Source of the DNA: Lepisosteus oculatus
Lineage: Eukaryota; Chordata; Actinopteri; Semionotiformes; Lepisosteidae
Length of the DNA stretch: 64,000 bases
Assembly: GCF_040954835.1 (NCBI RefSeq)
Contig: NC_090696.1
Location: forward strand, 78,844,722 to 78,908,721
Direction: 5' to 3'
In this document: piece after piece, positions 1-13,260 of the stretch
How positions within the stretch are numbered: position 1 is the stretch's first letter
How the letters are laid out: every line of letters starts with the position of its first letter
Translations under genes and position numbers: made by a program
The notes under the pieces: model-generated
The model's database searches: none
Told to the model about the DNA's origin: nothing
The model's input: the letters and a program-made list of their open reading frames with translations, nothing else

Positions 1-3000
1 GTACTCGTGTGATCTGAGTGTCTCGGTTTTGGAATACAACTGTCGCGTGGTGCACTGCGACCTCCATGCACCCCGGAGTTTCTGAAAAAAAATTTTCTGC
101 GATTTTCACGAAACCACTTTTCTTCAACTTGAATTGGGCTAAAAATCCATCCCTGAAAATAAAAATTCTCTGAGGAGTGTGGAAATACTGATTCTTACCC
201 TGCCTGGGTTGTCCACTGAGCATTTCCCCGAACTCTATTAGAAGTTCTCTGGGCATGGGATTTTGACATGTTACCCAAACCAAAAGGAATGAGTGGGAAA
301 CAATCAAGACAACAGATAGAAGCCCTTGCATTTGAATGAGTTTCAAGCATGCTTGGGTACTCGTGTGATCTGAGTGACTCAGTTTTGGAATACAACTGTC
401 GCGTTGTGCACTGCGACCTCCAGGCACCCCGGAGTTTCTGAAAAAAAAATTTCTGCGATTTTCACAAAACCACTTTTCTTCAACTTGAATTGGGCTAAAA
501 ACCCATCCCTGAAAATAAAAATTCTCTGAGTAGTGTGTAAATGCTGATCCTTACCCTACCTGGAGTGTCTACAGACCATTTCCGCGAACTCTACTTGAAG
601 TTCTCTGGGCATGGGATTTTGACATGTTACCCAAACCAAAAGGAATGAGTGGGAATCAATCAAGACAACAGATAGAAGCACTTGCATTTGAATGAGTTTC
701 AAGCATGCTTGTGTACTCGTGTGATCTGAGTGACTCAGTTTTGGAATACAACTGTCGCGTGGTGCACCGCGACATCCAGGCACCCCGGAGTTTCTGAAAA
801 AAAATTTTCTGCGATTTTCACGAAACCACTTTTCTTCAACTTGAATTGGGCTAAAAATCCATCCCTGAAAATAAAAATTCTCTGAGGAGTGTGGAAATGC
901 TGATCCTTACCCTGCCTGGGTTGTCCACTGAGCATTTCCCCGAACTTTATTAGAAGTTCTCTGGGCATGGGATTTTGACATGTTACCCAAACCAAAAGGA
1001 ATGAGTGGGAAACAATCAAGACAACAGATAGAAGCCCTTGCATTTGAATGAGTTTCAAGCATGCTTGGGTACTCGTGTGATCTGAGTGACTCAGTTTTGG
1101 AATACAACTGTCGCACGGTGCACCGCGACATCCAGGCACCCCGGAGTTTCTGAAAAAAAATTTTCTGCAATTTTCACGAAACCACTTTTCTTCAACTTGA
1201 ATTTGGCTAAAAATCCATCCCTGAAAATAAAAATTCTCTGAGTAGTGTGGAAATGCTGATCCTTACCCTACCTGGGGTGTCTACAGAGCATTTCCGCGAA
1301 CTCTACTTGAAGTTCTCTGGGCATGGGATTTTGACATGTTACTCAAACCAAAAGGAATGAGTGGGAAACAATCAAGACAACAGATAGAAGCACTTGCATT
1401 TGAATGAGTTTCAAGAATGCTTGGGTACTCGTGTGATCTGAGTGACTCAGTTTTGGAATACAAGTGTCGCGTGGTGCACCGCGACTTCCAGGCACCCCGG
1501 AGTTTCTGAAAAAAACATTTCTGCGATTCTCGCGAAACCACTTTTCTTCAACTTGAATTGGGCTAAAAATCCATCCCTGAAAATAAAAATTCTCTGAGGA
1601 GTGTGGAAATGCTGATCCTTACCCTGCCTCGGTTGTCCTCTGAGTATTTCCGCGAACTCTAGTTGAAGTTCTCTGGGCATGGGATTTTGACATGTTACCC
1701 AAACCAAAAGGAATGAGTGGGAAACAATCAAGACAACAGATAGAAGCACTTGCATTTGAATGAGTTTCAAGTATGCTTGGGTACTCGTGTGATCTGAGTG
1801 ACTCAGTTTTGGAATACAACTGTCGCGTGGTGCACTGCGACCTCCAGGCACCCCGGAGTTTCTGAAAAAAAATTTTCTGCGATTTTCACGAAACCACTTT
1901 TCTTCAACTTGAATTGGGCTAAAAACCCATCCCTGAAAATAAAAATTCTCTGAGTAGTGTGTAAATGCTGATCCTTACACTGCCTGGGTTGTACACTGAG
2001 CATTTCCGCGAACTCTAGTTGAAGTTCTCTGGGCATGGGATTTTGACACGTTCCCCAAACCAAAAGGAATGAGTGGGAAACAATCAAGACAACAGATAGA
2101 AGCACTTGCATTTGAATGAGTTTCAAGCATGCTTGGGTACTCATGTGATCTGAGTGACTCAGTTTTGGAATACAACTGTCGCGTGGTGCACCGCGATATC
2201 CAGGCACCCCGGAGTTTCTGAAAAAAAATTTTCTGCGATTTTCACGAAACCACTTTTCTTCAACTTGAATTGGGCTAAAAATCCATCCCTGAAAATAAAA
2301 ATTCTCTGAGTAGTGTGGAAATGCTGATCCTTACCCTGCATCGGTTGTCCTCTGAGTATTTCCGCGAACTCTAGTTGAAGTTCTCTGGGCATGGGATTTT
2401 GACATGTTACCCAAACCAAAAGGAATGAGTGGGAAAGATTCAAGACAACAGATAGAAGCACTTGCATTTGAATGAGTTTCAAGCATGCTTGAGTACTCGT
2501 GTGATCTGAGTGACTCAGTTTTGGAATACAACTGTCGCGTGGTGCACCGCGACATCCAGGCACCCTGGAGTTTCTGAAAAAAAATTTTCTGCGATTTTCA
2601 CGAAACCACTTTTCTTCAACTTGAATTGGGCTAAAAATCCATCCCTGAAAATAAAAATTCTCTGAGGAGTGTGGAAATGCTGATCCTTACCCTGCCTGGG
2701 GTGTCTACAGAGCATTTCCGCGAACTCTACTTGAAGTTCTCTGGGCATGGGATTTTGACATGTTACCCAAACCAAAAGGAATGAGTGGGAAACAATCAAG
2801 ACAACAGATAGAAGCACTTGCATTTGAATGAGTTTCAAGTATGCTTGGGTACTCGTGTGATCTGAGTGACTCAGTTTTGGAATACAACTGTCGCGTGGTG
2901 CACTGCGACCTCCAGACACCCCGGAGTTTCTGAAAAAAAATTTTCTGCGATTTTCACGAAACCACTTTTCTTCAACTTGAATTGGGCTAAAAACCCATCC

Positions 3001-6000
3001 CTGAAAATAAAAATTCTCTGAGTAGTGTGTAAATGCTGATCCTTACACTGCCTGGGTTGTACACTGAGCATTTCCGCGAACTCTAGTTGAAGTTCTCTGG
3101 GCATGGGATTTTGACACGTTCCCCAAACCAAAAGGAATGAGTGGGAAACAATCAAGACAACAGATAGAAGCACTTGCATTTGAATGAGTTTCAAGCATGC
3201 TTGGGTACTCATGTGATCTGAGTGACTCAGTTTTGGAATACAACTGTCGCGTGGTGCACCGCGATATCCAGGCACCCCGGAGTTTCTGAAAAAAAATTTT
3301 CTGCGATTTTCACGAAACCACTTTTCTTCAACTTGAATTGGGCTAAAAATCCATCCCTGAAAATAAAAATTCTCTGAGTAGTGTGGAAATGCTGATCCTT
3401 ACCCTGCCTGGGTTGTCCTCTGAGTATTTCCGCGAACTCTAGTTGAAGTTCTCTGGGCATGGGATTTTGACATGTTACCCAAACCAAAAGGAATGAGTGG
3501 GAAAGATTCAAGACAACAGATAGAAGCACTTGCATTTGAATGAGTTTCAAGCATGCTTGAGTACTCGTGTGATCTGAGTGACTCAGTTTTGGAATACAAC
3601 TGTCGCGTGGTGCACCGCGACCTCCAGGCACTCCGGAGTTTCTGAAAAAAAATTTTCTGCGATTTTCACGAAACCACTTTTCTTCAACTTGAATTGGGCT
3701 AAAAATCCATCCCTGAAAATAAAAATTCTCTGAGGAGTGTGGAAATGCTGATCCTTACCCTGCCTGGGTTGTCCACTGAGCATTTCCCCGAACTTTATTA
3801 GAAGTTCTCTGGGCATGGGATTTTGACATGTTACCCAAACCAAAAGGAATGAGTGGGAATCAATCAAGACAACAGATAGAAGCACTTGCATTTGAATGAG
3901 TTTCAAGCATGCTTGGGTACTCGTGTGATCTGAGTGACTCAGTTTTGGAATACAACTGTCGCGTGGTGCACCGCGACATCCAGGCACCCCGGAGTTTCTG
4001 AAAAAAAATTTCTGCGATTTTCACGAAACCACTTTTCTTCAACTTGAATTGGGCTAAAAATCCATCCCTGAAAATAAAAATTCTCTGAGGAGTGTGGAAA
4101 TGCTGATCCTTACCCTGCCTGGGTTGTCCACTGAGCATTTCCCCGAACTTTATTAGAAGTTCTCTGGGCATGGGATTTTGACATGTTACCCAAACCAAAA
4201 GGAATGAGTGGGAAACAATCAAGACAACAGATAGAAGCCCTAGCATTTGAATGAGTTTCAAGCATGCTTGGGTACTCGTGTGATCTGAGTGACTCAGTTT
4301 TGGAATACAACTGTCGCACGGTGCACCGTGACATCCAGGCACCCCGGAGTTTCTGAAAAAAAAATTTCTGCGATTTTCACGAAACCACTTTTCTTCAACT
4401 TGAATTGGGCTAAAAATCCATCCCTGAAAATAAAAATTCTCTGAGGAGTGTGGAAATGCTGATCCTTACCCTGCCTGGGTTGTCCACTGAGCATTTCCCC
4501 GAACTTTATTAGAAGTTCTCTGGGCATGGGATTTTGACATGTTACCCAAACCAAAAGGAATGAGTGGGAAACAATCAAGACAACAGATAGAAGCCCTTGC
4601 ATTTGAATGAGTTTCAAGCATGCTTGGGTACTCGTGTGATCTGAGTGACTCAGTTTTGGAATACAACTGTCGCACGGTGCACCGCGACATCCAGGCACCC
4701 CGGAGTTTCTGAAAAAAAATTTTCTGCAATTTTCACGAAACCACTTTTCTTCAACTTGAATTTGGCTAAAAATCCATCCCTGAAAATAAAAATTCTCTGA
4801 GTAGTGTGGAAATGGTGATCCTTACCCTACCTGGGGTGTCTACAGAGCATTTCCGCGAACTCTACTTGAAGTTCTCTTGGCATGGGATTTTGACATGTTA
4901 CCCAAACCAAAAGGAATGAGTGGGAAACAATCAAGACAACAGGTAGAAGCACTTGCATTTGAATGAGTTTCAAGCATGCTTGGGTACACGTGTGATCTGA
5001 GTAACTCAGTTTTGGAATACAACTGTCGCGTGGTGCACTGCGACCTCCAGGCACCCCGGAGTTTCTGAAAAAAAATTTTCTGCGATTTTCACGAAACCAC
5101 TTTTCTTCAACTTGAATTGGGCTAAAAACCCATCCCTGAAAATAAAAATTCTCTGAGTAGTGTGTAAATGCTGATCCTTACACTGCCTGGGTTGTACACT
5201 GAGCATTTCCGCGAACTCTAGTTGAAGTTCTCTGGGCATGGGATTTTGACACGTTCCCCAAACCAAAAGGAATGAGTGGGAAACAATCAAGACAACAGAT
5301 AGAAGCACTTGCATTTGAATGAGTTTCAAGCATGCTTGGGTACTCATGTGATCTGAGTGACTCAGTTTTGGAATACAACTGTCGCGTGGTGCACCGCGAT
5401 ATCCAGGCACCCCGGAGTTTCTGAAAAAAAATTTTCTGCGATTTTCACGAAACCACTTTTCTTCAACTTGAATTGGGCTAAAAATCCATCCCTGAAAATA
5501 AAAATTCTCTGAGGAGTGTGGAAATGCTGATCCTTACCCTGCCTGGGGTGTCTACAGAGCATTTCCGCGAACTCTACTTGAAGTTCTCTGGGCATGGGAT
5601 TTTGACATGTTACCCAAACCAAAAGGAATGAGTGGGAAACAATCAAGACAACAGGTAGAAGCACTTGCATTTGAATGAGTTTCAAGCATGCTTGGGTACT
5701 CGTGTGATCTGAGTGACTCAGTTTTGGAATACAACTGTCGCGTGGTGCACTGCGACCTCCAGGCACCCCGGAGTTTCTGAAAAAAAATTTTCTGCGATTT
5801 TCACGAAACCACTTTTCTTCAACTTGAATTGGGCTAAAAACCCATCCCTGAAAATAAAAATTCTCTGAGTAGTGTGTAAATGCTGATCCTTACACTGCCT
5901 GGGTTGTACACTGAGCATTTCCGCGAACTCTAGTTGAAGTTCTCTGGGCATGGGATTTTGACACGTTCCCCAAACCAAAAGGAATGAGTGGGAAACAATC

Positions 6001-7673
6001 AAGACAACAGATAGAAGCACTTGCATTTGAATGAGTTTCAAGCATGCTTGGGTACTCATGTGATCTGAGTGACTCAGTTTTGGAATACAACTGTCGCGTG
6101 GTGCACCGCGATATCCAGGCACCCCGGAGTTTCTGAAAAAAAATTTTCTGCGATTTTCACGAAACCACTTTTCTTCAACTTGAATTGGGCTAAAAATCCA
6201 TCCCTGAAAATAAAAATTCTCTGAGTAGTGTGGAAATGCTGATCCTTACCCTGCCTGGGTTGTCCTCTGAGTATTTCCGCGAACTCTAGTTGAAGTTCTC
6301 TGGGCATGGGATTTTGACATGTTACCCAAACCAAAAGGAATGAGTGGGAAAGATTCAAGACAACAGATAGAAGCACTTGCATTTGAATGAGTTTCAAGCA
6401 TGCTTGAGTACTCGTGTGATCTGAGTGACTCAGTTTTGGAATACAACTGTCGCGTGGTGCACCGCGACCTCCAGGCACTCCGGAGTTTCTGAAAAAAAAT
6501 TTTCTGCGATTTTCACGAAACCACTTTTCTTCAACTAGAATTGGGCTAAAAATCCATCCCTGAAAATAAACATTCTCTGAGTAGTGTGGAAATGCTGATC
6601 CTTACACTGCCTGGGTTGTCCTCTGAGTATTTCCGCGAACTCTAGTTGAAGTTCTCTGGGCATGGGATTTTGACATGTTACCCAAACCAAAAGGAATGAG
6701 TGGGAAAGATTCAAGACAACAGATAGAAGCACTTGCATTTGAATGAGTTTCAAGCATGCTTGAGTACTCGTGTGATCTGAGTGACTCAGTTTTGGAATAC
6801 AACTGTCGAGTGGTGCACCGCGACATCCAGGCACCCTGGAGTTTCTGAAAAAAAATTTTCTGCGATTTTCACGAAACCACTTTTCTTCAACTTGAATTGG
6901 GCTAAAAATCCATCCCTGAAAATAAAAATTCTCTGAGGAGTGTGGAAATGCTGATCCTTACCCTGCCTGGGTTGTCCACTGAGCATTTCCCCGAACTTTA
7001 TTAGAAGTTCTCTGGGCATGGGATTTTGACATGTTACCCAAACCAAAAGGAATGAGTGGGAATCAATCAAGACAACAGATAGAAGCACTTGCATTTGAAT
7101 GAGTTTCAAGCATGCTTGGGTACTCGTGTGATCTGAGTGACTCAGTTTTGGAATACAACTGTCGCGTGGTGCACCGCGACATCCAGGCACCCCGGAGTTT
7201 CTGAAAAAAAATTTCTGCGATTTTCACGAAACCACTTTTCTTCAACTTGAATTGGGCTAAAAATCCATCCCTGAAAATAAAAATTCTCTGAGGAGTGTGG
7301 AAATGCTGATCCTTACCCTGCCTGGGTTGTCCACTGAGCATTTCCCCGAACTTTATTAGAAGTTCTCTGGGCATGGGATTTTGACATGTTACCCAAACCA
7401 AAAGGAATGAGTGGGAAACAATCAAGACAACAGATAGAAGCCCTTGCATTTGAATGAGTTTCAAGCATGCTTGGGTACTCGTGTGATCTGAGTGACTCAG
7501 TTTTGGAATACAACTGTCACACGGTGCACCGTGACATCCAGGCACCCCGGAGTTTCTGAAAAAAAAATTTCTGCGATTTTCACGAAACCACTTTTCTTCA
7601 ACTTGAATTGGGCTAAAAATCCATCCCTGAAAATAAAAATTCTCTGAGTAGTGTGGAAATGCTGATCCTTACC

Positions 7674-10600
7674 CTACCTGGGGTGTCCACTGAGCATTTC
7701 CGCGAACTCTACTTGAAAATCTCTGGGCATGGGATTTTGACATGTTATCCAAACCAAAAGGAATGAGTGGGAAACAATCAAGACAACAGATAGAAGCACT
7801 TGCATTTGAATGAGTTTCAAGCATGCTTGGGTACTCGTGTGATCTGAGTGACTCAGTTTTGGAATACAACTGTCGCGTGGTGCACCGCGACATCCAGGCA
7901 CCCCGGAGTTTCTGAAAAAAAATTTTCTGCGATTTTCACGAAACCACTTTTCTTCAACTTGAATTGGGCTAAAAATCCATCCCTGAAAATAAAAATTCTC
8001 TGAGTAGTGTGGAAATGCTGATCCTTACCCTACCTGGGGTGTCTACAGAGCATTTCCGCGAACTCTACTTGAAGTTCTCTGGGCATGGGATTTTGACATG
8101 TTCCCCAAACAAAAAAGGAATGAGTGGGAAACAATCAAGAAAACCGATAGAAGCACTTGCATTTGAATGAGTTTCAAGCATGCTTGGGTACTCGTGTGAT
8201 CTGAGTGTCTCGGTTTTGGAATACAACTGTCGCGTGGTGCACTGCGACCTCCAGGCACCCCGGAGTTTCTGAAAAAAAATTTTCTGCGATTTTCACGAAA
8301 CCACTTTTCTTCAACTTGAATTGGGCTAAAAACCCATCCCTGAAAATAAAAATTCTCTGAGTAGTGTGTAAATGCTGATCCTTACACTGCCTGGGTTGTA
8401 CACTGAGCATTTCCGCGAACTCTACTTGAAAATCTCTGGGCATGGGATTTTGACATGTTATCCAAACCAAAAGGAATGAGTGGGAAACAATCAAGACAAC
8501 AGATAGAAGCACTTGCATTTGAATGAGTTTCAAGCATGCTTGGGTACTCGTGTGATCTGAGTGACTCAGTTTTGGAATACAACTGTCGCGTGGTGCACTG
8601 CGACCTCCAGGCACCCCGGAGTTTCTGAAAAAAAATTTTCTGCGATTTTCACGAAACCACTTTTCTTCAACTTGAATTGGGCTAAAAACCCATCCCTGAA
8701 AATAAAAATTCTCTGAGTAGTGTGTAAATGCTGATCCTTACACTGCCTGGGTTGTACACTGAGCATTTCCGCGAACTCTAGTTGAAGTTCTCTGGGCATG
8801 GGATTTTGACACGTTCCCCAAACCAAAAGGAATGAGTGGGAAACAATCAAGACAACAGATAGAAGCACTTGCATTTGAATGAGTTTCAAGCATGCTTGGG
8901 TACTCATGTGATCTGAGTGACTCAGTTTTGGAATACAACTGTCGCGTGGTGCACCGCGATATCCAGGCACCCCGGAGTTTCTGAAAAAAAATTTTCTGCG
9001 ATTTTCACGAAACCACTTTTCTTCAACTTGAATTGGGCTAAAAATCCATCCCTGAAAATAAAAATTCTCTGAGTAGTGTGGAAATGCTGATCCTTACCCT
9101 GCCTGGGTTGTCCTCTGAGTATTTCCGCGAACTCTAGTTGAAGTTCTCTGGGCATGGGATTTTGACATGTTACCCAAACCAAAAGGAATGAGTGGGAAAG
9201 ATTCAAGACAACAGATAGAAGCACTTGCATTTGAATGAGTTTCAAGCATGCTTGAGTACTCGTGTGATCTGAGTGACTCAGTTTTGGAATACAACTGTCG
9301 CGTGGTGCACCGCGACCTCCAGGCACTCCGGAGTTTCTGAAAAAAAATTTTCTGCGATTTTCACGAAACCACTTTTCTTCAACTAGAATTGGGCTAAAAA
9401 TCCATCCCTGAAAATAAAAATTCTCTGAGTAGTGTGGAAATGCTGATCCTTACACTGCCTGGGTTGTCCTCTGAGTATTTCCGCGAACTCTAGTTGAAGT
9501 TCTCTGGGCATGGGATTTTGACATGTTACCCAAACCAAAAGGAATGAGTGGGAAAGATTCAAGACAACAGATAGAAGCACTTGCATTTGAATGAGTTTCA
9601 AGCATGCTTGAGTACTCGTGTGATCTGAGTGACTCAGTTTTGGAATACAACTGTCGAGTGGTGCACCGCGACATCCAGGCACCCTGGAGTTTCTGAAAAA
9701 AAATTTTCTGCGATTTTCACGAAACCACTTTTCTTCAACTTGAATTGGGCTAAAAATCCATCCCTGAAAATAAAAATTCTCTGAGGAGTGTGGAAATGCT
9801 GATCCTTACCCTGCCTGGGTTGTCCACTGAGCATTTCCCCGAACTTTATTAGAAGTTCTCTGGGCATGGGATTTTGACATGTTACCCAAACCAAAAGGAA
9901 TGAGTGGGAAACAATCAAGACAACAGATAGAAGCCCTTGCATTTGAATGAGTTTCAAGCATGCTTGGGTACTCGTGTGATCTGAGTGACTCAGTTTTGGA
10001 ATACAACTGTCACACGGTGCACCGTGACATCCAGGCACCCCGGAGTTTCTGAAAAAAAAATTTCTGCGATTTTCACGAAACCACTTTTCTTCAACTTGAA
10101 TTGGGCTAAAAATCCATCCCTGAAAATAAAAATTCTCTGAGTAGTGTGGAAATGCTGATCCTTACCCTACCTGGGGTGTCCACTGAGCATTTCCGCGAAC
10201 TCTACTTGAAAATCTCTGGGCATGGGATTTTGACATGTTATCCAAACCAAAAGGAATGAGTGGGAAACAATCAAGACAACAGATAGAAGCACTTGCATTT
10301 GAATGAGTTTCAAGCATGCTTGGGTACTCGTGTGATCTGAGTGACTCAGTTTTGGAATACAACTGTCGCGTGGTGCACCGCGACATCCAGGCACCCCGGA
10401 GTTTCTGAAAAAAAATTTTCTGCGATTTTCACGAAACCACTTTTCTTCAACTTGAATTGGGCTAAAAATCCATCCCTGAAAATAAAAATTCTCTGAGTAG
10501 TGTGGAAATGCTGATCCTTACCCTACCTGGGGTGTCTACAGAGCATTTCCGCGAACTCTACTTGAAGTTCTCTGGGCATGGGATTTTGACATGTTCCCCA

Positions 10601-13260
10601 AACAAAAAAGGAATGAGTGGGAAACAATCAAGAAAACCGATAGAAGCACTTGCATTTGAATGAGTTTCAAGCATGCTTGGGTACTCGTGTGATCTGAGTG
10701 TCTCGGTTTTGGAATACAACTGTCGCGTGGTGCACTGCGACCTCCAGGCACCCCGGAGTTTCTGAAAAAAAATTTTCTGCGATTTTCACGAAACCACTTT
10801 TCTTCAACTTGAATTGGGCTAAAAACCCATCCCTGAAAATAAAAATTCTCTGAGTAGTGTGTAAATGCTGATCCTTACACTGCCTGGGTTGTACACTGAG
10901 CATTTCCGCGAACTCTACTTGAAAATCTCTGGGCATGGGATTTTGACATGTTATCCAAACCAAAAGGAATGAGTGGGAAACAATCAAGACAACAGATAGA
11001 AGCACTTGCATTTGAATGAGTTTCAAGCATGCTTGGGTACTCGTGTGATCTGAGTGACTCAGTTTTGGAATACAACTGTCGCGTGGTGCACTGCGACCTC
11101 CAGGCACCCCGGAGTTTCTGAAAAAAAATTTTCTGCGATTTTCACGAAACCACTTTTCTTCAACTTGAATTGGGCTAAAAACCCATCCCTGAAAATAAAA
11201 ATTCTCTGAGTAGTGTGTAAATGCTGATCCTTACACTGCCTGGGTTGTACACTGAGCATTTCCGCGAACTCTAGTTGAAGTTCTCTGGGCATGGGATTTT
11301 GACACGTTCCCCAAACCAAAAGGAATGAGTGGGAAACAATCAAGACAACAGATAGAAGCACTTGCATTTGAATGAGTTTCAAGCATGCTTGGGTACTCAT
11401 GTGATCTGAGTGACTCAGTTTTGGAATACAACTGTCGCGTGGTGCACCGCGATATCCAGGCACCCCGGAGTTTCTGAAAAAAAATTTTCTGCGATTTTCA
11501 CGAAACCACTTTTCTTCAACTTGAATTGGGCTAAAAATCCATCCCTGAAAATAAAAATTCTCTGAGTAGTGTGGAAATGCTGATCCTTACCCTGCCTGGG
11601 TTGTCCTCTGAGTATTTCCGCGAACTCTAGTTGAAGTTCTCTGGGCATGGGATTTTGACATGTTACCCAAACCAAAAGGAATGAGTGGGAAAGATTCAAG
11701 ACAACAGATAGAAGCACTTGCATTTGAATGAGTTTCAAGCATGCTTGAGTACTCGTGTGATCTGAGTGACTCAGTTTTGGAATACAACTGTCGCGTGGTG
11801 CACCGCGACATCCAGGCACCCTGGAGTTTCTGAAAAAAATTTTTCTGCGATTTTCACGAAACCACTTTTCTTCAACTTGAATTGGGCTAAAAATCCATCC
11901 CTGAAAATAAAAATTCTCTGAGGAGTGTGGAAATGCTGATCCTTACCCTGCCTGGGTTGTCCACTGAGCATTTCCCCGAACTTTATTAGAAGTTCTCTGG
12001 GCATGGGATTTTGACATGTTACCCAAACCAAAAGGAATGAGTGGGAATCAATCAAGACAACAGATAGAAGCACTTGTATTTGAATGAGTTTCAAGCATGC
12101 TTGGGTACTCGTGTGATCTGAGTGACTCAGTTTTGGAATACAACTGTCGCGTGGTGCACCGCGACATCCAGGCAACCCGGAGTTTCTGAAAAAAAATTTC
12201 TGCGATTTTCACGAAACCACTTTTCTTCAACTTGAATTGGGCTAAAAATCCATCCCTGAAAATAAAAATTCTCTGAGGAGTGTGGAAATGCTGATCCTTA
12301 CCCTGCCTGGGTTGTCCACTGAGCATTTCCCCGAACTTTATTAGAAGTTCTCTGGGCATGGGATTTTGACATGTTACCCAAACCAAAAGGAATGAGTGGG
12401 AAACAATCAAGACAACAGATAGAAGCCCTTGCATTTGAATGAGTTTCAAGCATGCTTGGGTACTCGTGTGATCTGAGTGACTCAGTTTTGGAATACAACT
12501 GTCGCACGGTGCACCGTGACATCCAGGCACCCCGGAGTTTCTGAAAAAAAAATTTCTGCGATTTTCACGAAACCACTTTTCTTCAACTTGAATTGGGCTA
12601 AAAATCCATCCCTGAAAATAAAAATTCTCTGAGTAGTGTGGAAATGCTGATCCTTACCCTACCTGGGGTGTCCACTGAGCATTTCCGCGAACTCTACTTG
12701 AAAATCTCTGGGCATGGGATTTTGACATGTTATCCAAACCAAAAGGAATGAGTGGGAAACAATCAAGACAACAGATAGAAGCACTTGCATTTGAATGAGT
12801 TTCAAGCATGCTTGGGTACTCGTGTGATCTGAGTGACTCAGTTTTGGAATACAACTGTCGCGTGGTGCACCGCGACATCCAGGCACCCCGGAGTTTCTGA
12901 AAAAAAATTTTCTGCGATTTTCACGAAACCACTTTTCTTCAACTTGAATTGGGCTAAAAATCCATCCCTGAAAATAAAAATTCTCTGAGTAGTGTGGAAA
13001 TGCTGATCCTTACCCTACCTGGGGTGTCTACAGAGCATTTCCGCGAACTCTACTTGAAGTTCTCTGGGCATGGGATTTTGACATGTTCCCCAAACAAAAA
13101 AGGAATGAGTGGGAAACAATCAAGAAAACCGATAGAAGCACTTGCATTTGAATGAGTTTCAAGCATGCTTGGGTACTCGTGTGATCTGAGTGTCTCGGTT
13201 TTGGAATACAACTGTCGCGTGGTGCACTGCGACCTCCAGGCACCCCGGAGTTTCTGAAAA
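7674..13260. repeat. Higher-order repeat, 7 monomers (2,493 bp), two copies plus part of a third
   Basis: Private variants recur every 2,492-2,493 bp, i.e. 7 x 356. The variant CCTGGGGTGTCCACTGAG with the AAAATCTCTGGG change occurs near 7,680, 10,172 and 12,665. The variant with CCCCAAAC followed by six A, together with CAAGAAAACCGATAG, ends its CCCCAAAC at 8,110, 10,603 and 13,095. One monomer inside the second copy (about 11,770-12,175) differs from its partner near 9,380-9,682, so the copies are related by exchange rather than being strict duplicates. The third copy diverges after about 13,300. Confidence 0.88.
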